Source: an uncultured Lachnoanaerobaculum sp. (lineage in GTDB: Bacteria > Bacillota > Clostridia > Lachnospirales > Lachnospiraceae). Taken from it: 64,000 nt of DNA. The stretch lies in the NCBI RefSeq assembly GCF_938015485.1, contig NZ_CALLVU010000035.1:1-64000 (forward strand), read 5' to 3'. The position numbers and the translations under genes are program-made. The first letter of the stretch is position 1. Each line of letters starts with the position of its first letter. The notes under the pieces are model-generated. The model saw only the letters and a list, made by a program, of their open reading frames with translations. It did no database searches and was not told the origin of the DNA. Shown here piece by piece: positions 27,401-35,586 of this stretch.

Positions 27401-30400
27401 TCCCATCTCATAGTGGTTGACTGTTATATTTCCCGCATTCTTTCGCTTGTAGTAATAATTTACCGTCTGCTCTCCTGTAGTAAAGGTTCCTGTAGCGTTT
27501 GTAGGCCCCGGTGTTACAAGTTCATAATTGCTGAGTGCAGGGTCCGATGTCTTGTCGGTAGTGGTATACGGAAGTCCAAGCTTATTCGTTCCGTCAAGTT
27601 CTTCAGGTGAAGGCGATGTCTTTCCTGCCGGTGTATAAAGCTCTGTTGTGGTTCCAAAGAGATAGTGATGTACCGTTACTTTTCCCGCATTCTTTCGTCT
27701 GTACTTATATACTACAGTGGTATCTGTGGTAGCATAAGTTCCTGTCGCATTGGTCGGAAGTTGTGTTGTATCAACTTCGTAGTTCGGGTCTGTTGTAATC
27801 GGTGCTGTAGTATAAGGAGTTCCCACACCTGCAATTGTAGTCACTTCAGGTACAAGCGCCGTGTTGTCATCTTCCTTAATATGCTGCACTTTCAAGTTTG
27901 AAACATTGTTCTTCAAACCCAGATTCTCAACAGCCTTATGTTTTTCCTTAGTTAATGTAAGGTCTTTTTTTGCCCAAGTACTTGTCTGTCCGCTAAACAT
28001 AGTTGAGTTGTCCGACTGTGTGGAGTCGAAGTCCTGTCCTATAGTGCTGCCTGCACTTGGATTTGAGGCAATCATTGTATCGCTTGTAAGCATTTCCGCT
28101 ACTACGGTGTAACCTCCCGCATTGGTAATCTTGTTTTTGAAAGCATAATCACCGTTTGCATCGGTTGTAGTCTCTGCGATTACAGTGCCGTCCTTTATAA
28201 GTTTTACAGGTCTGTTTGCTATAAGCACATCTCCCGTATCATACTTTCCGTCGTCATTGACGTCGTAGTATGCTTTTCCCGATACCTCATATTTGATGAT
28301 TCCGACCTTTGAGTTGATGTTCTCGTTTGCGCCGTCTATGTTGTTTCCATACCATGTGGCAATTGAGTTGTTACTTGTATCGTTCTCATCAAGATTTGAT
28401 GTATCAGGCATCTTTACTTTATAAGTAAAATACTGTCTTTCATCTCTTGACAGTTTCACTCCCGGATTCATCTCGGCTTTGAACATGGTTACCTGACTCC
28501 AGTCGGTAATTGCCGACTCCGATACCCAGTTATTTGCCAAATTCTCAGGAAGTGTTCCCTTAGGTGTATCTGTGGAATAGTACATTGTATATCCCGCAGG
28601 AGCTGTTACGGGTCCCTGCAATATGGTTGCAAACTTTGAACCGCGGTCTACGTAGTTGCCTGCATAGTCCTTTACCACATTCTTATCTCCCACATATGGA
28701 AAAACGTCAATGAAATGTAGGGCAGAAGCATCCGCTCCCGAGTTATTGTATGCCATAATACGATACTGTACTATTTCATCTTTTTCAGCTTTCATCTTTG
28801 CACGATATGCACTATCAGGCTCAGACTCAAGCTTCTCAAGCTTGTTTATGATTACAGACTGCGGAGGTACGAAATTAAACTTCCACTCAATTCTTGAGAG
28901 TCTGTCTGTTGTACTTCCGTTTTCATTGGAATCATAAATATCAAGATAATTTGTATTGTCTTTTGAATATACGGTATGCAAATCCTTGCTTGTAGCTCTG
29001 TCTGTATTATTGCTCCAAGAAAGTATCGCTTCTACCTTATGCTCTCCCGGTGAAAGACTTGAATCCGGTTTGAATTTAACCTTTATGTTATCTCTTTTAA
29101 ATATGGATTCCTGTTGTTTCTTAAAGGCAAAATTGTTTAAGTCAAAGATATAAGCTTTCTTACCTGTACCTGCGTAGTTTGCCACCTCGGTAGGATTCTC
29201 ATCCAAATCAAAGTATGCATTGTCACCCACTGTGATATTCTCAAAGTTAAGTTCAGGATCTACCAGCATAATAAGCTTGCCGTCTACAACATCTCTATCC
29301 TGACTGAATATGAATGAATGGTCATAATTTACAGTCATCTCATACTGCATTGTATTTCCTGTATAGGTAATACTTGATGAAGTACTTCCGTTGATAGTCT
29401 GACTTAGCTTATCAAGCTGCATATTTGCATACTCTTCACGCATGATATAAACTGCGTTTGAGCTTATTGTAGTCCAGATACCGTTTGAATATGACTGTAC
29501 CTTACCTGTATTGGTTACATTTGTGGAGCTTGGATTCGGATTGGCGTCCATATTGTTTTTAAGTCTTGTAAACTCCGCATTTGTAAGCTTGGTTTCAAGT
29601 ACAAGACCGATGGCGTCCTCACCGTACTTGGATATCGTTACTTCATCATCAAATACGAGTTTAATACTCTTATAATACTTCGGTGTCATAGAAATAGGCA
29701 CCGAGTCGGACTTCATCTGTGTAATATTATTTACAGTCTCAAAAGGTACATTTGCCTGTATAACTTCTTCACTGCCGTCATCATTGACACCGATCAACTT
29801 ATTGTGACTGATTTTTGCAAGATTTGCGGCATCAAAGAAGCCGTCCATTACACGTATACCGTAACCTGTAAATTCTGTTTTCTCCCAAGGCTCATCTATA
29901 ATCGTATTGATAATTGTTGTGGTATTCTGAACCGCTGCCTGACCCCAATACTGTCCGCCTGTAATCAAATATTTATGTCTGTACTCCGGATCTACCGGTA
30001 TAGAATAATTATATTTCAGGTGATATTTGGTTCCCTTTAACTTTTTTACATATCCGTACTCTCTGTATACCTTACCGTTTCTTTCAGTGGTAGGGTCTGT
30101 AGTACCGTTATCATTTACAAGTACTGTCTTTACAGGAAAGTACTGTGTACCTACATTAGTGTTGGTACCATACTTCATTGTAATGGTTGTATCAAAGTAT
30201 GGTAATGTTCTTGTAAAATCTTTGGTAACAGTATTGTCTGACGAATTGTATGTCCAACCTGCATTATTCGGTAAAGACGAATCCCATACCGAAGTGCTCG
30301 GCAAAGTGATGGTAACCCTTACAGGTCTCCTGTCGATACCTTCTGTAAGCTTAAGAGTAACTTCACCGTTGGTGAGATTCTTTTTACCGTTTTGTATTGT

Positions 30401-31030
30401 GAACTTTACATCACCTTGAAAATCAGGTGAAAACCTGGTATGTGTGGAATCCACATCAGTATCTACAAGATATTCTTTATAAAGATACATTTTTGGATTT
30501 GTTACACCGTTATCAGGCGCTTCTATACCTGCCACATAACCTGATTTTGTAAAATTCTCATCATCGCTTGTAAGTTCAACTCCGTTTTTGTCAAACAAAG
30601 CGGTCTTAATAGTGAACTGCTCTTCTGCCGCATTCTTTAAGTTCTTAAGTGTCGCACTGAACGGAAATTTCTTAGGCGGACCTGCCGTCAAATTCTTATA
30701 GGTTACCTTAATCTTATAGTACTGAGCATCGGAACTGTCTATACTTACACTCTGTATAAATTCCGCAGGCGATACATCCGACTGTGACGGCTGTTCAAAT
30801 ATATTCTTATCCAAATATATTATTGAGTACGGCAGCGTATAACTGCCCACAGTTCCCGATATACCTGTCTGTATACTATATGACTCCCTCTTACCTATAA
30901 GTGAAGAGCTCTGAGTTATCGAATATCCTATTGATGTTGTAACTTGACTACCTATACCTGTAGCATGTGCATCAATCGGCACCGAGGTGAAGGTAAATAC
31001 AATCGCCAATAAGAATGACAGTATTCTCAT
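24470..31030 (-). CDS. Giant wall-anchored surface protein with SdrD_B domain and 13 MucBP-type repeats
   Basis: 2186 residues. The order is: signal peptide (ending near AHATG), a large N-terminal region (about 25-905) of unrecognised adhesin-like domains, an SdrD_B-type domain (about 910-1035, VSGKAYYDVNDDGKYDTGD), and 13 tandem repeats of about 74 residues (about 1040-2000). Each repeat has the pattern VxYxxxxG...LxGxxKxGxxYTTxxKxIxxYxLVxxPxNxxGTF...VxYxYKRxxAG, matching MucBP domains of Listeria and lactobacilli that bind mucin-like glycans. A Pro/Ile-rich spacer follows, then a sorting signal: VPKTQ, a hydrophobic helix and KKKK. The motif ends in Gln where Gly is usual. The ATG at 31030 has no nearby ribosome-binding site; see findings. 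It is monocistronic. Confidence 0.88.
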   Translation of the reverse strand: MRILSFLLAIVFTFTSVPIDAHATGIGSQVTTSIGYSITQSSSLIGKRESYSIQTGISGTVGSYTLPYSIIYLDKNIFEQPSQSDVSPAEFIQSVSIDSSDAQYYKIKVTYKNLTAGPPKKFPFSATLKNLKNAAEEQFTIKTALFDKNGVELTSDDENFTKSGYVAGIEAPDNGVTNPKMYLYKEYLVDTDVDSTHTRFSPDFQGDVKFTIQNGKKNLTNGEVTLKLTEGIDRRPVRVTITLPSTSVWDSSLPNNAGWTYNSSDNTVTKDFTRTLPYFDTTITMKYGTNTNVGTQYFPVKTVLVNDNGTTDPTTERNGKVYREYGYVKKLKGTKYHLKYNYSIPVDPEYRHKYLITGGQYWGQAAVQNTTTIINTIIDEPWEKTEFTGYGIRVMDGFFDAANLAKISHNKLIGVNDDGSEEVIQANVPFETVNNITQMKSDSVPISMTPKYYKSIKLVFDDEVTISKYGEDAIGLVLETKLTNAEFTRLKNNMDANPNPSSTNVTNTGKVQSYSNGIWTTISSNAVYIMREEYANMQLDKLSQTINGSTSSSITYTGNTMQYEMTVNYDHSFIFSQDRDVVDGKLIMLVDPELNFENITVGDNAYFDLDENPTEVANYAGTGKKAYIFDLNNFAFKKQQESIFKRDNIKVKFKPDSSLSPGEHKVEAILSWSNNTDRATSKDLHTVYSKDNTNYLDIYDSNENGSTTDRLSRIEWKFNFVPPQSVIINKLEKLESEPDSAYRAKMKAEKDEIVQYRIMAYNNSGADASALHFIDVFPYVGDKNVVKDYAGNYVDRGSKFATILQGPVTAPAGYTMYYSTDTPKGTLPENLANNWVSESAITDWSQVTMFKAEMNPGVKLSRDERQYFTYKVKMPDTSNLDENDTSNNSIATWYGNNIDGANENINSKVGIIKYEVSGKAYYDVNDDGKYDTGDVLIANRPVKLIKDGTVIAETTTDANGDYAFKNKITNAGGYTVVAEMLTSDTMIASNPSAGSTIGQDFDSTQSDNSTMFSGQTSTWAKKDLTLTKEKHKAVENLGLKNNVSNLKVQHIKEDDNTALVPEVTTIAGVGTPYTTAPITTDPNYEVDTTQLPTNATGTYATTDTTVVYKYRRKNAGKVTVHHYLFGTTTELYTPAGKTSPSPEELDGTNKLGLPYTTTDKTSDPALSNYELVTPGPTNATGTFTTGEQTVNYYYKRKNAGNITVNHYEMGTTTQLYSPTPGGTPSAQNFNGNEKIGLSENITNKVADIANYEYASVDVVGAAGAGTPNTADGATTVTYVAGNQVVNYYYRRKNAGNVVVNYLEQGTNTVLATQETLDGTNKLGTTFTTVQKNINDYDFVSVSPAAGGTFTSGTQTVNYYYKRKDVGDVVVKYVEQGSNTPIDTPTTMSGAGKSGLTYTTTPKTITDYELVVTPANHTGIYPATGTTTVVYEYKRKNAGDVTVHHYIDGTTTPLAPDVTLSGIGKLGTPYTTTDHNIPNYTLVAQPTNANGTFTTGNQTVTYYYRRNDAGDVVVHHLESGTTTSLVPNEILNGAGKSGMTYTTSPASITNYTVVNATPIDHTGTYPNSGQIDVYYYYTRDNAANVTVKYVEQGTGTPLSSDDVLGGTGKHGLPYTTTEKNITDYELVAQPSNKNGTFSSTPQTVIYEYRRKPAGDVTSVYVDEDGNQIDIPETQSGTGKMGLTYTTTRKTIPNYTLVSVPGNENGTFVPGVQTVTYVYRRNDAGDVTVYHKSVYDNSDLSTPTVLDGTRKLGLPYTTTPETYSDFEIATVPSNATGTFVSGSQSVTYLYKRKQSGGVTVNYLDNHGNRIETPDNITGTDNVGLPYTTTPKNIPNYTLITVPSNANGTFTVSPITVNYIYKRQDAGNVVIEHVDEDGNVPLDTPEVLDGTERLGDNYTSSSKSFDNYDLVSVPSNANGTFTSTSQTVTYVYRRRDAGNVIAHYVNTAGLPIESDEVLDGTRKLGIPYATGAKTIPGYSLYLVQGSETGVFTNGTTEVTYIYRKDPSVVITPVPPLTPTPIAPSPINPINPISPINPVTPINPVTPSPITPGRIATPSQIITPGREQDLVIRPNRPIATPSIATGSNTRGGGSSGGNLRVRPAKSVTLTDTNNTIEKPQIIINEPKTQDKNPQPDKGNLNRDIKSSISATRMALSVPKTQDDDKTLIYGLMMLISSALAALCIFKKKKS
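25010..27912 (-). repeat. Thirteen tandem MucBP-type coding repeats
   Basis: About 2.9 kb of diverged direct repeats of about 220 bp each, inside the surface-protein gene. The most repeated pieces encode YTTT, NGTF and YYYxRKNAGD. Divergence between copies is high, so they are old, but neighbouring copies keep identical blocks that could still recombine and change the repeat number. Confidence 0.85.
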
Positions 31031-31361
31031 TATATAATTTCTTGTTCTGTTTATAGGTGTTCTCCTTTCATTATAGATTTTATGATCTGCCTCTATGGCA
31101 TATGAGCCGGTATCACATTATTAAATATAGTAGGCGAAAAATATTTAACAACACATTATTATACTTTGTATCTTTATATAATTCTATTACTTTTAGCTTA
31201 AATCATAAAATTTCATAATAATTACAACACAATAATAGGAGTCCTTCCTTATTTTGTTATTATATATAAAATATCAGCATATACTTTCATAAAGCAAAAA
31301 TAAAAAGGTATGTAAGCCGTCCCTACATACCTTTTACATTATTTATATCTCTTTTATAAGT
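31031..31361. other. Intergenic region between luxS and the MucBP gene
   Basis: 331 bp, very A/T-rich, with no ORF of interest. It holds the luxS terminator near 31302-31335 and the leader of the surface-protein gene, which includes a strong AGGAG at 31062-31066. A promoter is likely in the A/T-rich middle, but no single pair of boxes stands out. Confidence 0.6.
31302..31335 (-). terminator. Intrinsic terminator after luxS
   Basis: The minus-strand stem AAAAGGTATGTA / TTACATACCTTTTT has an 8-nt loop, then TTATTTTTGC. It lies about 27 bases past the luxS stop codon. Confidence 0.85.
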
Positions 31362-31841
31362 CTATTCGGGATATACCAATCTGTCCTCTTTGATATCTTT
31401 CAGCACCTTGTTAAGGTACTTTTCGGCCACATACTTTGCCATAGGCAGATTGATATCAAGGTAATTGCCGCAGTCCTTTGCACAGGCTCCCGGTACTTCA
31501 CCTTCAAAGTCTTTGATAAATGTAAACATCTCCTTAAGAAGTGAAACGATGTCCTTGGACTCGTAATCTCCGTTTAAGAGCAGATAAAAACCTGTCCTGC
31601 ATCCCATCGGACCGAAGTAGAGTATATTTCCTCCCCATTCCTTATGATTTCTAAGGAATGTGGCTCCAAGATGCTCTATTGCATGAAGCTCGGCAGTATT
31701 GATAACCGGCTCAAAGTTCGGTCTTGTCATTCTTATGTCAAATGTCGTAACAACTCTGTCTCCTACCATATCTTTTCTTGAAACATATACACCCGGCAAA
31801 AGCCTTAAGTGGTCTATTGTAAAACTTGTAATCTTCTCCAT
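31362..31841 (-). CDS. luxS: S-ribosylhomocysteine lyase
   Basis: 159-residue metalloenzyme of the activated methyl cycle. It splits S-ribosylhomocysteine into homocysteine and DPD, the precursor of autoinducer-2. The metal ligands are visible as HAIEH (His, Glu, His) and the Cys in GACAKDCGNY; the catalytic Cys is in FGPMGCRTGFYL. The length is typical. It lies 12 bases downstream of the Zn/Cd ATPase gene with a terminator only after luxS, so it appears to belong to the metal-efflux operon. No pfs or metE neighbour is present. Confidence 0.96.
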   Translation of the reverse strand: MEKITSFTIDHLRLLPGVYVSRKDMVGDRVVTTFDIRMTRPNFEPVINTAELHAIEHLGATFLRNHKEWGGNILYFGPMGCRTGFYLLLNGDYESKDIVSLLKEMFTFIKDFEGEVPGACAKDCGNYLDINLPMAKYVAEKYLNKVLKDIKEDRLVYPE

Positions 31842-31853
31842 ATAATCTCCAAA

Positions 31854-33737
31854 CTATATATTTTCAACCTGTAGATTTCTCATTGCATTTATTATGCAAA
31901 GTACGGTAACTCCCACATCTGCGAATACCGCTTCCCACATAGTACCAAAACCTATGGCTGCAAGCAATAAGAAAATTACCTTTACGCCTATTGCAAATAC
32001 GATATTTTGCTTTGCAATACTCATTGTTCTCTTGGCTACCTTGATACCTCTTACTATATTGTCGAGGTTGTCATCCATTATTACCACATCTGCAGCCTCT
32101 ATAGCCGCATCGGAACCTATACCGCCCATGGCAATACCTACATCAGCTCTTGCAAGTACGGGAGCATCATTGATACCGTCGCCCACATAGGCAAGAGTAT
32201 TCTTTTCTGCAAGTATCTCTTCAAGCTTGTCCACCTTATCCTGTGGCAAAAGCTGTGCATATGCATAGTCAAGCCCTACTTCTCTTGCTACGATATCTGC
32301 AACTTCTTTTGTATCTCCGGTAAGCATAACATTCTTTTGTATACCTATACTTTTAAGTGCGGCAAGACTTTCCTTGGCACTCTCTTTTATTCTGTCGTTG
32401 ATCACTATGGTTCCGAGGAACACATTGTTCTTAGCCACATATACTATAGTTCCGAAGTCGTCACATTTTTCAAAGTCGATGTTGTTTGAACTCATAAGCT
32501 TGTCGTTTCCTACAAGCACAGTTTCACCGTCCACCTTTATGCTGATACCTTGACCTGCAACCTCAGTTAAATCACTGAGTCTTTCAGAGAGATTGCCGCT
32601 GCCGCTCTCCTCTTTAAGCTCCTCATAAGCTTTTTTGATTGAAACCGCTATAGGATGTGATGAATATTCCTCAGCCAATGCCGCATTTTCAAGTAATTCC
32701 GTATCCGATACATTGTTCGGATAAATCTTTACCACCTCAAACACTCCTGCTGTAAGAGTACCTGTCTTGTCAAACACAAAGGTCTTTACATCGGATAAAA
32801 GTTCAAGATAATTGCTTCCCTTTATCAGTACACCTATCTTTGATGACGCACCGATTCCGCTGAAGAAGCTGAGCGGTATTGCTATAACAAAGGCACATGG
32901 ACAGGAAACAACCAAAAATGTCAAGGCTCTGTAAATCCAAGTGGTAAATCCTGTATTAGGGAATATAAAAGGCGGAATAATTGCAAGCGCCAATGCCGCA
33001 AAAACCACTATCGGAGTATATACACCTGCAAACTTTGATATGAAGTTCTCAGTCTTTGACTTCTTTGCCGCAGCATTCTCCACAAGATCAAGTATCTTAC
33101 TTGCGGTAGACTCACTAAACTCCTTTGTAACCTCAAGACTTAACAGTCCGTCCTTATTTATACTTCCGCTGTATACATGGTCGCCTACATTCACACTTCT
33201 CGGAACCGACTCACCTGTAAGCGCGGAGGTATCAAGCATAGCCTTTCCTGAAACCACGATACCGTCAAGCGGGATTATCTCTCCGGCCTTTATCTGTATC
33301 TTAGCCCCGATCTCCACATCATACGGATCTACAGTTTCCACGCTGCCGTCTTCTTTTATAAGATTGGCATAGTCCGGTCTGATATCCATCATATCGGATA
33401 TTGACTTTCTGGATTTGTTGACTGCAAGTGACTGTAAGAACTCACCCACCATATAAAACAGCATAACACCTACCGCCTCAGGGTACTCACCTATTATGAT
33501 GGCACCAACAGTGGCAATAGTCATAAGGAAGTTTTCATCAAAGACCTTTCCCCTTTTTATGTTGGAAAACGCCTTCAACAAAACATCTTTTCCTACGATT
33601 ATATATGCGACTATAAATACTGCAAAGCTGACCCAATTTGAATATTGAAAGCCAAGCTTTGAAATTATGATTGCAATGATATAGAACACCGCAGCCACAA
33701 TTATTTTCCTTAACATCTTCTTTTGCTTATCGTTCAT
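31854..33737 (-). CDS. cadA: Zn2+/Cd2+/Pb2+-translocating P1B-type ATPase
   Basis: 627-residue membrane pump. The motifs in order are an N-terminal helix bundle, the phosphatase loop LTGESVPRSV, the metal-binding CPC in VVSCPCAFVIAIP, the phosphorylation site FDKTGTLTAG, the HP motif SSHPIA, and VGDGINDAPVLARADVGIAMG. The overall pattern fits the Zn/Cd/Pb subgroup (P1B-2). It lacks an N-terminal HMA domain; instead a separate HMA protein is encoded just upstream. It exports toxic divalent cations from the cytosol. Confidence 0.93.
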   Translation of the reverse strand: MNDKQKKMLRKIIVAAVFYIIAIIISKLGFQYSNWVSFAVFIVAYIIVGKDVLLKAFSNIKRGKVFDENFLMTIATVGAIIIGEYPEAVGVMLFYMVGEFLQSLAVNKSRKSISDMMDIRPDYANLIKEDGSVETVDPYDVEIGAKIQIKAGEIIPLDGIVVSGKAMLDTSALTGESVPRSVNVGDHVYSGSINKDGLLSLEVTKEFSESTASKILDLVENAAAKKSKTENFISKFAGVYTPIVVFAALALAIIPPFIFPNTGFTTWIYRALTFLVVSCPCAFVIAIPLSFFSGIGASSKIGVLIKGSNYLELLSDVKTFVFDKTGTLTAGVFEVVKIYPNNVSDTELLENAALAEEYSSHPIAVSIKKAYEELKEESGSGNLSERLSDLTEVAGQGISIKVDGETVLVGNDKLMSSNNIDFEKCDDFGTIVYVAKNNVFLGTIVINDRIKESAKESLAALKSIGIQKNVMLTGDTKEVADIVAREVGLDYAYAQLLPQDKVDKLEEILAEKNTLAYVGDGINDAPVLARADVGIAMGGIGSDAAIEAADVVIMDDNLDNIVRGIKVAKRTMSIAKQNIVFAIGVKVIFLLLAAIGFGTMWEAVFADVGVTVLCIINAMRNLQVENI

Positions 33738-33761
33738 AATACCCTTCTATATGATTAAGCT

Positions 33762-33983
33762 TTATGCTCTCTTTACTTCTACATCAGGTTGTTCAACCTT
33801 TATTATCTCCATAGCCTTATCAATGATTTCATTCATCTTCTCAGCCTCGGCTTCCAATGTGCACTTTAATGTCATGAAGTTGATATTTGCACTTGTAATA
33901 CCCTCAATGGCCGCAAGCTTTCTCTCAAGCTTTGCCGCACAGTCTGCACAATCTAAACCTTCCAACTTATAAACTCTTTTCAT
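33762..33983 (-). CDS. Free-standing heavy-metal-associated (HMA) domain protein
   Basis: 73 residues with a ferredoxin-like HMA fold and the metal motif GLDCADCAAKLERKL (Cys 12 and 15). It replaces the N-terminal domain missing from the ATPase gene downstream and probably hands metal to it. The start ATG overlaps the ArsR stop codon (ATGA), indicating translational coupling. Confidence 0.88.
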   Translation of the reverse strand: MKRVYKLEGLDCADCAAKLERKLAAIEGITSANINFMTLKCTLEAEAEKMNEIIDKAMEIIKVEQPDVEVKRA

Positions 33984-34336
33984 TTTCTTTCTCCTTTTTG
34001 ATGTTCTTTACATATATGAGTTACATGTATGATACCTGTTTCAAATATCTCTTTTACATGTTCATCATCCAATGAATAGTATACTTCTTTACCTTCTCTT
34101 CTGGCTCTTACCAACTTGGCTTCTTTTAATGTACTAAGCTGATGTGATACCGCCGACTTTGTCATACCCAATACTTCACAAATATCCAGTACACAAAGTT
34201 CGTGTACATTCAATGACCAAAGTATCTTTATCCTTGTGGGATCTCCAAATACCTTAAACAGCTTTGAAAGTGATTCAATTATCTCAGAGTCAAGCATATC
34301 GGTTTTTGCCTTACCTACCGCTTCTTCTCTATCCAA
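33980..34336 (-). CDS. ArsR/SmtB-family Zn/Cd-sensing repressor
   Basis: 118-residue winged-helix repressor. The recognition region is LCVLDICEVLGMTKSAVSHQLSTL. The alpha-5 zinc site of the SmtB/CzrA group is complete: Asp-x-His (DEH), ten residues, then His-x-x-His (HVTH). Cysteines in ELCVLDIC resemble but do not copy the CadC alpha-3 site (ELCVCDI). It starts at the TTG at 34336, with AAGGAGG upstream. As first gene of arsR-HMA-ATPase-luxS it should repress the operon through the two operators at 34361-34416 and release on zinc or cadmium. Confidence 0.9.
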   Translation of the reverse strand: MDREEAVGKAKTDMLDSEIIESLSKLFKVFGDPTRIKILWSLNVHELCVLDICEVLGMTKSAVSHQLSTLKEAKLVRARREGKEVYYSLDDEHVKEIFETGIIHVTHICKEHQKGERK

Positions 34337-34360
34337 ACTTTATACTCCTTTACCTCCTTT

Positions 34361-34416
34361 AGTTGAATATATACTCAACTGTTATATCACTATTATAGTT
34401 GAATATATGCTCAACT
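34361..34416 (-). promoter_or_regulatory. Duplicated ArsR-type operator
   Basis: Two near-identical 20-bp inverted repeats, at 34361-34380 and 34397-34416. Each has arms AGTTGA and TCAACT around an 8-bp A/T-rich centre; the two copies differ at one base (ATATATAC and ATATATGC). They lie 36 bp apart centre to centre, immediately upstream of the arsR ribosome-binding site. This is the layout expected of an autoregulated metal operon. Confidence 0.8.
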
Positions 34417-34439
34417 GTCAAGAGGAATTTAAAAATTCC

Positions 34440-34491
34440 CAAAAATATAGGCCTTTATTAAGAACCTGAATCCTGAAATAAAAACCTATAT
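34440..34491 (-). terminator. Intrinsic terminator after trpS
   Basis: On the minus strand ATATAGGTTTTTATT pairs over 15 bp (two G-U) with AATAAAGGCCTATAT, followed by TTTTTGGG. It lies ten bases past the trpS stop codon. Confidence 0.75.
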
Positions 34492-34500
34492 ATTTTAATA

Positions 34501-35586
34501 TTACTTTGAGAATCTCTCAGCCTGTGACCTTATAAGCTCCACATCGTCAAAGTAGTTTATTCTCATAGCCGCCTTAACCTCTGCAAGTGTATTTGCGGCT
34601 TCGTTTCTTGCTATTTCACAGTTTTTCTTTAACATCTCATAGATAGCCGGAATATCCTTCTCAAACTCGGCTCTCTTTGCTCTGATAGGTGCCAAAGTAT
34701 CTTCCATGACGTTTGCTAAAAACTTCTTTACCTTCATATCTCCAAGGCCGCCACGAGTATAATGCTCTTTTAACTCATCAAGTGACTTATACTCAGGTAG
34801 AAACTTCTCAAAATCCTCAGGCTTTGAGAAAGCTTCAAGATATGTAAATACGGTATTTCCTTCAAGATGTCCCGGATCGCTTACCTTAATATGAAGCGGA
34901 TCCGTATACATGGTCTTTATAGCTGCGGCTACAGTTTTTTCGTCGTCAGACAGATAGATACAGTTACCGAGCGACTTACTCATCTTTGCCTTGCCGTCCG
35001 TACCCGGAAGTCTTTTCGCCGCTTCCTCACTTGGAATAAGTGCTTCAGGCTCAACCAAAGTATCACCGTACACCGAATTGAACTTTCTTACTATCTCTCT
35101 GGTCTGCTCAATCATAGGCAGCTGGTCTTCACCTACAGGCACTGTTGTAGCCTTAAAAGCTGTGATATCAGATGCCTGTGATATAGGATATGTGAAGAAT
35201 CCTACCGGTATACTGTTTTCAAAATTTCTAAGTCCGATCTCGGCCTTAACTGTAGGATTTCTTTGAAGTCTTGAAACCGTAACAAGGTTCATATAGTAGA
35301 AGCTCAGCTCTGTAAGCTCAGGCACCATTGACTGTATAAATATGGTTGACTTTTCAGGGTCAAGTCCGCAAGCCAGATAGTCAAGTACCACCTCTATAAT
35401 ATTCTGTCTTACCTTCTCAGGGTTCTCCATATTATCGGTAAGCGCCTGTGCATCCGCCACCATTATAAAAATCTTTTTGAACTCACCCGAATTTTGGAGT
35501 TCAACTCTTCTTTTCAAAGAACCTATGTAATGTCCCACATGTAGCTTGCCTGTAGGACGGTCTCCTGTAAGTATTATCTTATCCAT
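34501..35586 (-). CDS. trpS: Tryptophanyl-tRNA synthetase
   Basis: 361-residue class I synthetase that charges tRNA-Trp. The HIGH-type motif is GKLHVGHYIGSL and the KMSKS motif is intact (GKAKMSKSLGNCIYLSDD). The length is slightly above the bacterial norm of about 330, owing to a longer C-terminal part. Its start overlaps the stop of the O-antigen-ligase-like gene by 8 bases, so it is the last gene of the long array that begins at pfkA. No T-box leader is seen, unlike many Firmicute synthetase genes. Confidence 0.95.
   Translation of the reverse strand: MDKIILTGDRPTGKLHVGHYIGSLKRRVELQNSGEFKKIFIMVADAQALTDNMENPEKVRQNIIEVVLDYLACGLDPEKSTIFIQSMVPELTELSFYYMNLVTVSRLQRNPTVKAEIGLRNFENSIPVGFFTYPISQASDITAFKATTVPVGEDQLPMIEQTREIVRKFNSVYGDTLVEPEALIPSEEAAKRLPGTDGKAKMSKSLGNCIYLSDDEKTVAAAIKTMYTDPLHIKVSDPGHLEGNTVFTYLEAFSKPEDFEKFLPEYKSLDELKEHYTRGGLGDMKVKKFLANVMEDTLAPIRAKRAEFEKDIPAIYEMLKKNCEIARNEAANTLAEVKAAMRINYFDDVELIRSQAERFSK

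Noticed and set aside
25010..27912. Repeated DNA that could suggest a CRISPR or satellite array
   Set aside because: The period is about 220 bp, copies are diverged and the frame is kept; they are protein-domain repeats without spacers.
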